A stretch of DNA of 64,000 nucleotides from Novosphingobium sp. B 225 (GTDB lineage Bacteria > Pseudomonadota > Alphaproteobacteria > Sphingomonadales > Sphingomonadaceae), in assembly GCF_002198665.1 (NCBI RefSeq), contig NZ_MWLM01000064.1:43997-107996 (forward strand), read 5' to 3'. The translations under genes and the position numbers were made by a program. Shown here piece by piece: positions 32,072-40,541 of the stretch. How positions within the stretch are numbered: position 1 is the first letter of the stretch; every line of letters begins with the position of its first letter. Below the pieces are notes generated by a model. It saw only the letters and a list, made by a program, of their open reading frames with translations, made no database searches and was not told the DNA's origin.

Positions 32072-32683
32072 TCAGGGCTTGCGGGCGAGTTCGAGGTCGA
32101 CTTCCAGCGCGACATCGTCGCCCACCGCCGGAACGAAGGCCTTCATCCCGAAATCGCTGCGCTTGATCGCCGCCTTGGCTGCAAATCCGATCCGCGGCGC
32201 ACCGTCCATGCCTTTGCCGAAGCCGGTAAACTTTACTTTCAGCGTCACCGGCTTGGTCACACCCAGCAAAGTCAGCTGGCCGGGCAGGTCGGCGGTATCT
32301 GCGCCGGTCTTGACCAGCTTGTCAGCCTTGAAGGTCGCGCTCGGGAAAGCGGCGGTGTTGAAGAACATCGGGCTCTTCAGGTGTTCATCGCGCTTGGCGA
32401 AGCCGGAATTGAGCGTCGTGGTGTCAATCGTGATATCGGCGGTGCTTGCCTCGGGCTTGGCGGGATCATAGCTCACCGCGCCGTTGATCGTATCGAACCG
32501 CACGGTGTTGACCGAAAAGCCCAGGTGATCGACTTTCGCCAGCACGGTGGCATGGGTGTTGTCCACCAGATAGGTTCCGGCCAGTACGGCGGCGGGATCG
32601 GCGGTTTCCTTTACCGCGCTCAGCGGGGCGGCCAGGGCTGCCACGGCAAACGCAGGGGCAATCAGCAGGGTTACGGGGCGCAT
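32072..32683 (-). CDS. YceI family periplasmic polyisoprenoid-binding protein
   Basis: A 203-residue YceI protein with a signal peptide (MRPVTLLIAPAFAVAALAAP). The mature domain carries GTYLVDNTHATVLAKVDHLG, FDTINGAVSYDP, RDEHLKSPMFFNTAAFPSAT and KRSDFGMKAFVPAVGDDV, all typical of the family. AAGGAG stands nine bases before the ATG. It is immediately followed by the cytochrome b561-YceI fusion, so the operon encodes two YceI domains: one soluble, one tethered to a haem membrane protein. A lipid- or quinone-related redox role is likely; the ligand is unknown. Confidence 0.9.
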   Translation of the reverse strand: MRPVTLLIAPAFAVAALAAPLSAVKETADPAAVLAGTYLVDNTHATVLAKVDHLGFSVNTVRFDTINGAVSYDPAKPEASTADITIDTTTLNSGFAKRDEHLKSPMFFNTAAFPSATFKADKLVKTGADTADLPGQLTLLGVTKPVTLKVKFTGFGKGMDGAPRIGFAAKAAIKRSDFGMKAFVPAVGDDVALEVDLELARKP

Positions 32684-32785
32684 AGATTCATACTCCTTGG
32701 GGGGACGCCGAACAGAATGCGAGTTATTCGCAAAACTGGCAAGTCCAGCCATTCTAGCGCCGGACAAAGGCGATCTTTGCGCGAC

Positions 32786-32802
32786 TGATACACATTGATA
32801 CA
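32786..32802. promoter_or_regulatory. TGATACA direct repeat in the yceI/sulfatase divergent promoter region
   Basis: TGATACA occurs twice (32786-32792 and 32796-32802) with a period of ten bases, one helical turn, so both would face the same side of DNA. The region lies between the divergent yceI and sulfatase genes. It may be an activator site or part of a promoter. A short inverted repeat TGCGA-N5-TCGCA at 32718-32732 lies on the yceI side. Evidence is limited to pattern. Confidence 0.35.
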
Positions 32803-32887
32803 GAATTTGTGGCCGGTTGTGTTCTTGGCCCCGCGACCCCACCGGCCTAGTCTGCAGCCAAAGCAAAGTTGGCGATGGAGAAGATGG

Positions 32888-35173
32888 ATGCGCAAGGTTC
32901 TGCGACGCTCGATGACGGCAATGGTGACGGTGCTGGCTTTGGCCGGGCCGGGCATGGCCATGGCGCAAAGCGCGGCCCAGCCGGCGCCCTCACCTGAATG
33001 GCAGCGCAAGGCCCCCGCTGGCGCGCCGAACGTGGTGCTGGTGCTGCTGGATGATGTGGGATTTGGCGCTGCGTCGACCTTTGGCGGCGCGGCGCAGACT
33101 CCGGCGCTGGAGGAACTTGCGCGCGACGGACTGCGTTACAACCGCTTTCACACCACCGCGATCTGTTCTCCCACGCGCAGCGCCTTGCTGACTGGCCGCA
33201 ATGCTCATGCCACCGGGATTGGGGCAGTGATGAATTCCGCCGATAGTCGCCCCGGCTATTCCGGCTTTCATACCAAGGATACGGCCACGGTCGCCGAAGT
33301 GTTGCGCCAGAACGGCTATTCCACCGCAATGATCGGGAAATGGCACCAGACCCCTGACTGGGAACTCAGCCCCAGCGGACCGTTCGATCGCTGGCCGACC
33401 GGTGAGGGGTTTGAGAAGTTCTATGGCTTTCAGGGCGGGGAGACTGACCAGTTCGAGCCCAGCCTGTTCGATGGCACAACCCCGATCATGCGTCCGGCCG
33501 GCAAGGGTTATCATCTGACCAACGATCTGGTTGACCAGTCGATCGGCTGGATCCGCACACAGAAGTCGGTCACGCCGCAAAAGCCGTTTTTCCTCTACCT
33601 CGCCACGGGGGGAACCCATGCCCCGCTGCAAGTGCCGCAGGACTATATCGAGCGGTACAAGGGCAAGTTCGATCAGGGCTGGGACAAGCTGCGGGAAGAA
33701 ACCTTTGCCCGGGAAAAGCAGCTGGGCGTGATCCCCAAGGATACCCGGCTGACCCCGCGCCCGGCCCAGATGCCCGCGTGGGACAGCCTTACTCCCGATC
33801 AGAAGAAATTCGCCAGCCGAACGATGGAAGCCTATGCGGGGTTCCTGGCCCATACCGACGAGCAGATCGGGCGGCTGGTCAAGCAGCTCAAGGCTGATGG
33901 GCTCTATGAAAACACGCTGTTCATCTACATCGTGGGTGACAATGGGGGGAGCGCCGAAGGCGGACTGGGGGGTAGCCTCAACTATATGGGTCAGCTGATG
34001 GGCCTGCCCGAAAGCGATGCCACCAAGGCGGCCGGGATTGACCGGATCGGCAGCGAGAAGGCCTATGCCCACTATAACTCCGTCTGGGCCTGGGCGACCA
34101 ATGCCCCGTTCCAGTGGACCAAGACCGTTGCCAGTTATCTGGGCGGTACCCGCAATGCCATGGTGGTCTCCTGGCCGAAGGGAATCCAGGACAAGGGCGG
34201 GCTGCGCAGCCAGTTCGGCCATGTCAACGATATCACCCCGACGATCCTGGAAGCTGCCGGGATTGCCGCGCCGTCAGAGGTGAACGGGATCAAGCAGAAG
34301 CCGATGAACGGTACCAGCCTGGTCTATTCCTTTCAGGACCCAAAGGCACCCGAACGCCATACCACCCAGTATTTCGAGATTTATGGCCACCGCGCCATCT
34401 ATGACCGCGGCTGGATGGCCAGCGCGATGCACGATCGGCTGCCATGGCAAGCCTATGCAACCAAGAACACGCCGTTTGATCAGGACAAATGGGAACTCTA
34501 TGACCTGACCAAGGACTTTTCGCAGTCCAAGGACCTTGCTGCCAAGGAACCCCAGAAGCTTGAAGAGCTGAAAGCATTGTTCATGCGTGAGGCTGAGGCA
34601 AACCAGGTTCTGCCGCTGGGCGGCCAGAATTTGAATAACGGCCTGCCCAGCCTGTCAGCCGGTGTGAAAAGCATGACCTATCATGCTGGCGCGATTGGCA
34701 TTCCTGAAAAGGCCATGCCCTTCACGTTCAACCGGTCCTGGACCATGACGGCCAATCTGGCCGCCGGGGCGGCCACCCGCGGGGTGGTCGCGACGATGGG
34801 CGGCAGTTCGGGCGGCTGGTCGCTCTACATCGATGCTCAGCGCCGCCCGGTGTTCACCTATCGCAATTTTGAAGTGAAGACGGTCAACCTGGTCGGTCAG
34901 CCGCTGGCCGCGGGTGAGAACCGGCTTGAGGTGCTCTTCGATTCATCTGGCCCCGGTTATGGCAAAGGCGGCACGCTGCGCCTGCTGGCCAATGGTCAGC
35001 CAATGGGGAGTGACGATCTGCCGCTGACCTCGCCTGGGGCGTTCTCGATCAACGAGACCTTCGATGTCGGGTTGGACACGGGCTCTGCCGCCGGTTTTTA
35101 TCCGGAAGATGCCGCACCGGGTTACAAGTTCGAGGGCGGTGAACTGAAGGACGTGACAATCACGCTGCGGTAA
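32888..35173 (+). CDS. Periplasmic arylsulfatase with C-terminal extension
   Basis: A 761-residue sulfatase. Residues 1 to about 26 are a signal peptide (VTVLALAGPGMAMAQ). The metal-binding Asp pair is in VLLDDVGFG (about 55-56), and the formylglycine site is Cys93 in CSPTRSALLTG. Other family parts are GKWHQTPDWE and FIYIVGDNGGSAEGG. The last 150 residues or so form an additional beta-rich domain beyond the catalytic core. ATG at 32888 has GGAGAAG upstream. A formylglycine-generating enzyme is needed but is not in the window. Within this locus, removal of sulfate from sulfated steroids is a plausible role, not shown by the sequence. Confidence 0.9.
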   Translation: MRKVLRRSMTAMVTVLALAGPGMAMAQSAAQPAPSPEWQRKAPAGAPNVVLVLLDDVGFGAASTFGGAAQTPALEELARDGLRYNRFHTTAICSPTRSALLTGRNAHATGIGAVMNSADSRPGYSGFHTKDTATVAEVLRQNGYSTAMIGKWHQTPDWELSPSGPFDRWPTGEGFEKFYGFQGGETDQFEPSLFDGTTPIMRPAGKGYHLTNDLVDQSIGWIRTQKSVTPQKPFFLYLATGGTHAPLQVPQDYIERYKGKFDQGWDKLREETFAREKQLGVIPKDTRLTPRPAQMPAWDSLTPDQKKFASRTMEAYAGFLAHTDEQIGRLVKQLKADGLYENTLFIYIVGDNGGSAEGGLGGSLNYMGQLMGLPESDATKAAGIDRIGSEKAYAHYNSVWAWATNAPFQWTKTVASYLGGTRNAMVVSWPKGIQDKGGLRSQFGHVNDITPTILEAAGIAAPSEVNGIKQKPMNGTSLVYSFQDPKAPERHTTQYFEIYGHRAIYDRGWMASAMHDRLPWQAYATKNTPFDQDKWELYDLTKDFSQSKDLAAKEPQKLEELKALFMREAEANQVLPLGGQNLNNGLPSLSAGVKSMTYHAGAIGIPEKAMPFTFNRSWTMTANLAAGAATRGVVATMGGSSGGWSLYIDAQRRPVFTYRNFEVKTVNLVGQPLAAGENRLEVLFDSSGPGYGKGGTLRLLANGQPMGSDDLPLTSPGAFSINETFDVGLDTGSAAGFYPEDAAPGYKFEGGELKDVTITLR

Positions 35174-36124
35174 TCATCCGCTGAGCGAGGCGACCGAACC
35201 CAGCAGCAGCAGCGCCAGTTCACTTTGCCGGGCGACCCCGGTCTTGCGGAACACGGCCTGCAACTGACTGCGCGCGGTGTTGCGGCTGATGTCGAGTGCA
35301 GCGGCGGCATCGTCGAGCGTCAGGCCCTTGGCCAGCTCGCTCGCCAGCGCGGCCTCCGCTGGGGTCAGTTCGAACAGTTCGGCCAGGGTCTCGGGCGACA
35401 GGCTGGACCGGCGCGCGGGATCGCGCACGATCAGAATCGCACTGCGCTGGAGCGGTTCGTTGACCGGTTCGTAAGCCGGGCCGGGGCGGACCAGCACGGT
35501 CAGCGACGCGCCGTGATCGGCGCGGGGCAGGGCGAGCGGGGCGAACAGTCCGCGGGTGGAAGTGGCGCGCTGCTCTCCGGCAAAGTGGCGCACCAGTTCG
35601 ATCAGCCGCGCTGTGGTGCGCGGATCGGTGCAGGCGATCCGGCCGTGGTGCAGCGACAGCCCATCCTGGCGCGCGAGCAACGCACGGGCGAGCGGGTTGG
35701 CGTAGAGTAGCTGCCCCGCCGGATCGAGCGCCAGCACGGCGAGATCCCCGGCCTCTGCCGCCGCGCCCAGGATGCCTTGTTCGCGCAGCACTTCGGCCTG
35801 ATCCAGCAGCAGCGCGACGCCGGCATCGAGCAGCGGCTTCAGCGCGTCCAGACGCCGCTGCGCCTCTGGCGGGAAGGCCGGGTTGCCGCGCCACAAGCCC
35901 AGTTCCGCGCCGGTCAGGGTCAGGGCAAGAACCTGTCCGTCGAGCCCCGGCGTGCCGTGCGAGAACGCCATTGCCGGTCCGCCGCCGGTGGGTGGATCGA
36001 AAGTGAGATGAACGTGGTCTGCCCCGAACCGCCGGGCCAGTTCGCGCAACAGGCCCTGCCACATCGGCCGTTCGGCGAACCCGCCGAGCAGCGCGAGCGA
36101 CAGGGCCTGCCAGTCGTCTGTCAT
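35174..36124 (-). CDS. LuxR-type transcriptional regulator (third gene of luxE-luxC operon)
   Basis: A 316-residue regulator with a C-terminal LuxR helix-turn-helix (ELTPAEAALASELAKGLTLD, AAAALDISRNTARSQLQAVF, RKTGVARQSELALLLLGSVA) and a sensor-like N-terminus (FGADHVHLTFDPPTGGG). It is the last gene of the luxE-luxC operon, overlapping the luxC stop by four bases, and its own stop abuts that of the sulfatase. It is a paralogue of the regulator at 28334-29410. The palindrome before luxE and the aldehyde dehydrogenase is a likely target, by position. Confidence 0.87.
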   Translation of the reverse strand: MTDDWQALSLALLGGFAERPMWQGLLRELARRFGADHVHLTFDPPTGGGPAMAFSHGTPGLDGQVLALTLTGAELGLWRGNPAFPPEAQRRLDALKPLLDAGVALLLDQAEVLREQGILGAAAEAGDLAVLALDPAGQLLYANPLARALLARQDGLSLHHGRIACTDPRTTARLIELVRHFAGEQRATSTRGLFAPLALPRADHGASLTVLVRPGPAYEPVNEPLQRSAILIVRDPARRSSLSPETLAELFELTPAEAALASELAKGLTLDDAAAALDISRNTARSQLQAVFRKTGVARQSELALLLLGSVASLSG

Positions 36125-37581
36125 GTCAGAGCCTGCGCCTCAAGCGCGGCCTCATCCCCGCTTTCATCGACGATCCATTTGACCATCCGGCGCAGCGGCT
36201 CGATCCCGTCCTGCGGCCCTGGTGCCTGGTTGAGCGTCGTCGCGCCGCCCAGCGAAACCAGCCGCTGCGCGCCGTGCCAGGCGAGTTGATCGCGCAGCCG
36301 CTGCTTCAGGCTTTCGGGATAGATGCCAATCGTTTGCGTGTAACTGTTCACACTGCGCACTGCCTGTTCGACCGTATCAACCGGCACAATATTCGCCACC
36401 CGGCAGGCCAGCTGCCGCGCGAAATCGACCGGACCTGCTGAATGCGAGACGATCACCGCGCCCTCATTATGGCGTCCACCAAACACGGTATATTCGTCGT
36501 CGACGAACGCCAGCGCGTCAATCTCGTCCTTTAATTCGCGGTCAAAGGCTTTGTGCGGGGTGGAAAGGTGCTGGGGCAAGGCTTGCAGCGCGGCAAAGGT
36601 CAGTTCGCCCAGCCGCCGGGCGCGGGCGATCCCCTCGGCATCGGTGCCGCTTTCAACGTGGACCACCCGCGCGTTGACGCAGCCTTCCTGGTTCATCGCC
36701 CCGATGTCCACCGCCAGCCGCCGCGCGACATGTTGCAAGGTCGCTTCGTCCGCAAAAGCCTCGCGCCCGATCAGCGAACCGGAATGCTTGGGATCAAGCG
36801 CAATCAGGTCCAGCCCCGGCTGCAGGTACTGCGTCAGATGTTTGATCCCGGCAAACCCGCCCCAGGCCACGATCTTTTCGATCCGGCGCGGGTCATAAAG
36901 CGCGGCCTCGATCCGTTCGTCTCCGCCCTTCCAGTATGCGACTGAGACGTGGCGCGTGAGCGGATGGTCGGGGGCCATGCCGATCATCGTCCGCACGATT
37001 GCCGCGGTGGTCAGGGGATCGTTCGACGGGGTCTTGATCACGGCATCGCTGCGGGTGATGGCGTTGCGGATCACCGTGGTTACCCCCACTACTGGCACGT
37101 TCCCGGCGATGATGTGGACAGCGCGCGAACCGACCGCGCGGATCGATACCGGCGGCGCGTTGCGATCAGCGGTGGGCTGGCGCACCCAGCCTTCCAGATA
37201 GTCTACCCCGATCGTTCGCTCGGCAATGTCGCGCACCGATTGTGGGCGGAAATAGGCCGGGATCATATCATAGTGATAGCGCAGGATCGGGTCCGACAGG
37301 CCCGAAGTCTGCCGCGACAGTTCAAAGGCTTCCTGCAAATAGGGGTTCTCGGCCAGCACCAGCCGCTCACCCAGCTGGCCCAGAAAGGCGATGATCTCAT
37401 CCAGCGACAGCGCATAAAGCTCACCCAGCGACGCGGGGTTGGTGAGTGGCAGCCGCGGCAAGTAGGCGGCGAGATCGGGCGCGGAAAACTGCGCTCCGCC
37501 GCGCCGTCCGCCGAAATCGACCCAGTCAGCCTCGATCACTTCGCCGCGCAGCAGCAGCGGCACCTTGAACGCGGCGCTCAC
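36121..37581 (-). CDS. luxC: LuxC-like acyl-CoA/acyl-protein reductase
   Basis: A 486-residue aldehyde-dehydrogenase-superfamily protein of the LuxC type. It shows SRAVHIIAGNVPVVGVTTVI (about 152-171) for cofactor binding, VIKTPSNDPLTTAA, and the catalytic Cys301 in GAMNQEGCVNARVVHVESG. LuxC reduces an activated acyl group to an aldehyde with NADPH. The gene overlaps luxE upstream (ATGA) and luxR downstream, so the three form one operon. No luxA or luxB is adjacent, so light production is not implied; a carboxylate-to-aldehyde step is the supported role. Confidence 0.9.
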   Translation of the reverse strand: MSAAFKVPLLLRGEVIEADWVDFGGRRGGAQFSAPDLAAYLPRLPLTNPASLGELYALSLDEIIAFLGQLGERLVLAENPYLQEAFELSRQTSGLSDPILRYHYDMIPAYFRPQSVRDIAERTIGVDYLEGWVRQPTADRNAPPVSIRAVGSRAVHIIAGNVPVVGVTTVIRNAITRSDAVIKTPSNDPLTTAAIVRTMIGMAPDHPLTRHVSVAYWKGGDERIEAALYDPRRIEKIVAWGGFAGIKHLTQYLQPGLDLIALDPKHSGSLIGREAFADEATLQHVARRLAVDIGAMNQEGCVNARVVHVESGTDAEGIARARRLGELTFAALQALPQHLSTPHKAFDRELKDEIDALAFVDDEYTVFGGRHNEGAVIVSHSAGPVDFARQLACRVANIVPVDTVEQAVRSVNSYTQTIGIYPESLKQRLRDQLAWHGAQRLVSLGGATTLNQAPGPQDGIEPLRRMVKWIVDESGDEAALEAQALT

Positions 37582-39002
37582 CGGCTTTGCTCCAGCAGGA
37601 AGTCAATCGCCTTGTCATGCGCTTCGGGCGCGCCGGCGCAATTGATCTTGTCATCGCCGTCCTTGATGTCGCTGAACCGGGCGATGTCGGGTTCCAGATA
37701 AGGGCCGTGCCGCCCGCAGGCGCAGGGCGCATCGAACCCGGCCATGGTAACCCGGTCACCCGAAACCAGCCCGCCCCAATAGCTTTCGGGCAGCAGATCC
37801 AGCAGTGCCAGCCGCCCCGTACGCCGCCCGTCGCGCGGCAGCATCGCGCCGCTATCGGGATCGAGCAGGAACGGCACCACCACCGGCGGGAAGTGGAAGT
37901 TGCCATGTTCGCACTTGGGGGCATTGGCCATCAGTTCAGTCATGCCGAAAAATTCGAGGCAGCGGTCAAACCCCAGGAATTCAAAGATCTGCTGCTTGTA
38001 ATCGGCGGGCATGACCTTGCCCTTGGAGCCGCCGCCGCTGGTCAGGATCGATCCGGGACCGAACACGTTTTTCAGCCCCCGCTTCAGCCCTTCCTCGGCC
38101 CATTCGAACAGGATCGGCCAGACCGCGAACAGGAATACGTCCTGCCCGCCAAAGCGGTGCAGCGCTTCGTCAAAGAACCGGTCCATGTCCGCACCGCGAC
38201 TGGCCTCGCGCGCAGCGAATTCGTTTCGGCGGGCGATCAGGCTGGCGGGGAGGGCCAGGTTCCCGGCCTCGCCCCGCGCCTCGGCCGCGCGTAGCCGCCC
38301 GGCGAGTGAGAGCACGTCGGCGCTGAACCAGGCGTCGGGATAGAGGAACAAGGCATTGTCCTGCCCCCCGGCGTAAAGTTCCGCCTGCCGGTTCATCCCC
38401 CGCGCGATCGAGCTGGCGCCCATGCGGTAGGAAGGTGAGATCAGCGGCAGGTGATCGACCAGAAGATCGCGCTTCTGGCCGCCTGATTCGGGTGCAAAAT
38501 CGCGGATGCAGTTGGCGTTGATCCGCACGGTCAGGTCCAATTGCGCCTTGGTGCGCGGCAGGATCGACAATTTGCCGCTGGTGCCAAAGGTGTGGATCGG
38601 GGCGAGGTCACTCCCTGCCTCCAGCGCGCGCAGCCAATCGTCGATAGTGTCCACGCCGTCCAGGATCACGCGTGACAGATCGGTGGTGGTGAGCGAGCCG
38701 AGCCATTTGGTCATCCGGTCAAATCGGCCCTGTTCGATGAAGCTCAAAGGATAGCTTTTGTACACCGTGTGCGGGAACAGCAGCGGAGCAAGGTCCTGCC
38801 AGCAGTTGATTTCGGTGATCCCGTTTTCCGCGGCCATCCGCCCCAGTGGTGCGATCCGGGGGGACAGCGCGGCGAAACGCTGGCGCGCTGCTTCAAGCTG
38901 GGCCTGGTCTCGCTCCGGCGCGCTCACGGCAAAACCTGCGGCATAGTCGCACTGGACGAAGCTTTGCGGATTGGCGGCCAGCTGGGTAGCAAGATCGGTC
39001 AT
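37578..39002 (-). CDS. luxE: LuxE-like acyl-protein synthetase (AMP-forming)
   Basis: A 474-residue member of the LuxE family. It carries THTFG-like P-loop sequence TSGKLS (141-146), FFGMTELMANAPKCEHG as the ligase motif region, and TAGFDAP-like C-terminal sequence with a cysteine at about 455 (DDKINCAGAPEA), twenty residues from the end, where LuxE carries its acyl-accepting Cys on a mobile arm. LuxE adenylates a carboxylic acid and passes the acyl group to LuxC. The ATG at 39002 has AAAGGAGAG upstream; a longer frame to 39092 runs through the promoter region and is not used. It is the first gene of the operon, opposite the aldehyde dehydrogenase. Confidence 0.87.
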   Translation of the reverse strand: MTDLATQLAANPQSFVQCDYAAGFAVSAPERDQAQLEAARQRFAALSPRIAPLGRMAAENGITEINCWQDLAPLLFPHTVYKSYPLSFIEQGRFDRMTKWLGSLTTTDLSRVILDGVDTIDDWLRALEAGSDLAPIHTFGTSGKLSILPRTKAQLDLTVRINANCIRDFAPESGGQKRDLLVDHLPLISPSYRMGASSIARGMNRQAELYAGGQDNALFLYPDAWFSADVLSLAGRLRAAEARGEAGNLALPASLIARRNEFAAREASRGADMDRFFDEALHRFGGQDVFLFAVWPILFEWAEEGLKRGLKNVFGPGSILTSGGGSKGKVMPADYKQQIFEFLGFDRCLEFFGMTELMANAPKCEHGNFHFPPVVVPFLLDPDSGAMLPRDGRRTGRLALLDLLPESYWGGLVSGDRVTMAGFDAPCACGRHGPYLEPDIARFSDIKDGDDKINCAGAPEAHDKAIDFLLEQSR

Positions 39003-39097
39003 GCGGTTCTCTCCTTTGGCCGATAGTTCGCACGGACCGGACCGCGCCGCATCATGCAAACGGATGACGCCTCGCGCATATTGACGCCGCACTGCAC

Positions 39098-39118
39098 ATT
39101 GCTATGTTCTATAGCAAT
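39098..39118. promoter_or_regulatory. 21-bp perfect palindrome ATTGCTAT-N5-ATAGCAAT between luxE and aldehyde dehydrogenase
   Basis: Both arms are eight bases long and match without error. The site is 15 bases before the aldehyde dehydrogenase ATG and 96 bases before luxE. In this GC-rich sequence the AT-rich perfect arms stand out. Length and symmetry fit a dimeric regulator such as LuxR- or MarR-type proteins, and the co-transcribed luxR gene is a natural candidate. It could alternatively be a hairpin in the 5' leader. Confidence 0.65.
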
Positions 39119-39132
39119 TCGGGAGAGTCGAT

Positions 39133-40530
39133 ATGGAATTCACGCGCATCAATCCGATTACCGGCGAAGCTGCCTCGACCGCGCAGGCGATGAAGGCGGG
39201 CAATATTCCCGCGATTGCGGCCCGCGCTGCCGCCGCGTTTCCGGCCTGGTCCGCGCAGGGGCCCAATGCCCGCCGCGCAGTGCTGATGAAGGCTGCCGCT
39301 GCGCTCGAAGCCAAGCAGGATGCTTTCGTCGCGGCGATGATGGCGGAAACCGGCTCGACCGCGGGTTGGGCGATGTTCAACCTGGGGCTCGCTGCCGGGA
39401 TGGTACGGGAAGCTGCGGCGATCACCACCCAGATCACCGGCGAAGTGATCCCCAGCGACAAGCCCGGCTGTCTGGCCATGGCGCTGAAGGAACCGGTTGG
39501 CGTGATTCTGGGGATCGCCCCGTGGAACGCGCCGATCATTCTGGGCGTGCGCGCGATCGCCGTGCCGCTGGCCTGCGGCAACAGTGTGATCCTGAAAGCC
39601 AGCGAAACCTGCCCGCGCACCCACGCCCTGATCATCGAGGCCTTTGCCGAGGCGGGCTTTCCCGAAGGCGTGGTCAATGTCGTCACCAACGCGCCCGAAG
39701 ATGCTGCCGAAGTGGTCGGTGCGCTGATCGACGCGCCTGAGGTCAAGCGGATCAACTTCACCGGCAGCACCAATGTCGGCCGGATCATCGCAGTTCGTGC
39801 GGCGCAGCAGCTTAAGCCGTGCCTGCTCGAACTGGGCGGCAAGGCCCCGCTGATCGTGCTGGAAGACGCTGATCTTGACGAAGCGGTCAAGGCGGCGGCG
39901 TTTGGCGCTTTCATGAACCAGGGCCAGATTTGCATGAGCACCGAGCGGATCGTCGTGGTCGAAAGCGTGGCGGACGAATTCGCCAGACGCTTCGCCGCCA
40001 AGGCCGCTTCCATGCCCGCCGGTGATCCGCGAGAGGGCAACACCCCGCTGGGCGCAGTGGTCGATCAGAAGACCGTGAGCCACGTGAACGCGCTGATCGA
40101 CGATGCCCAGGCAAAGGGTGCCAAAGTGATCGCGGGCGGCAAGGGTGAGAGCGTCGTGATGCCCGCGACCGTGGTCGATGGCGTGACCGCAGCGATGAAC
40201 CTTTACCGCGACGAGAGCTTTGGCCCAGTAGTGGCGATGATCCGCGCGCGTGATGCCGATCATGCGGTGGAACTGGCCAATGACACCCAGTACGGTCTGT
40301 CCGCTGCCGTCTTTACCCGCGACATCGCCAAGGGTCTGACCATCGCCAAGCGCATCCAGTCCGGCATCTGCCACGTCAACGGCCCGACTGTGCATGACGA
40401 AGCGCAAATGCCGTTCGGCGGGGTTGGCGCTTCGGGCTATGGCCGGTTCGGCGGCAAGCAGGGGATCGACAGCTTCACCGAGACCCGCTGGATCACGGTG
40501 GAAACGCTGCCCGGCCACTTCCCGATCTGA
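39133..40530 (+). CDS. NAD(P)-dependent aldehyde dehydrogenase
   Basis: A 465-residue aldehyde dehydrogenase. It contains GVILGIAPWNAPIILGVRAI, FTGSTNVGRIIA for the cofactor, the general base Glu in LLELGGKAPLIVL, and the catalytic Cys in NQGQICMSTERIVV. C-terminal FGGVGASGYGRFGGK is typical of the vanillin/salicylaldehyde dehydrogenase branch. GGGAGAGTCG lies before the ATG. It is divergent from luxE and may oxidise the aldehyde that LuxC/LuxE produce, or aldehydes from neighbouring oxygenases. The DUF3237 gene follows after eleven bases. Confidence 0.9.
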   Translation: MEFTRINPITGEAASTAQAMKAGNIPAIAARAAAAFPAWSAQGPNARRAVLMKAAAALEAKQDAFVAAMMAETGSTAGWAMFNLGLAAGMVREAAAITTQITGEVIPSDKPGCLAMALKEPVGVILGIAPWNAPIILGVRAIAVPLACGNSVILKASETCPRTHALIIEAFAEAGFPEGVVNVVTNAPEDAAEVVGALIDAPEVKRINFTGSTNVGRIIAVRAAQQLKPCLLELGGKAPLIVLEDADLDEAVKAAAFGAFMNQGQICMSTERIVVVESVADEFARRFAAKAASMPAGDPREGNTPLGAVVDQKTVSHVNALIDDAQAKGAKVIAGGKGESVVMPATVVDGVTAAMNLYRDESFGPVVAMIRARDADHAVELANDTQYGLSAAVFTRDIAKGLTIAKRIQSGICHVNGPTVHDEAQMPFGGVGASGYGRFGGKQGIDSFTETRWITVETLPGHFPI

Positions 40531-40541
40531 GGAGCCAGGAC

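Noticed and set aside
32990..34222. Minus-strand 410-codon frame inside the sulfatase gene
   Set aside because: The sulfatase on the plus strand has complete family motifs; the opposite frame has none.
35174..39002. Interpretation of the luxE-luxC-luxR operon as a bioluminescence operon
   Set aside because: No luxA or luxB is adjacent and the only luciferase-like gene is a single-subunit type 7 kb away, so light emission is not supported.
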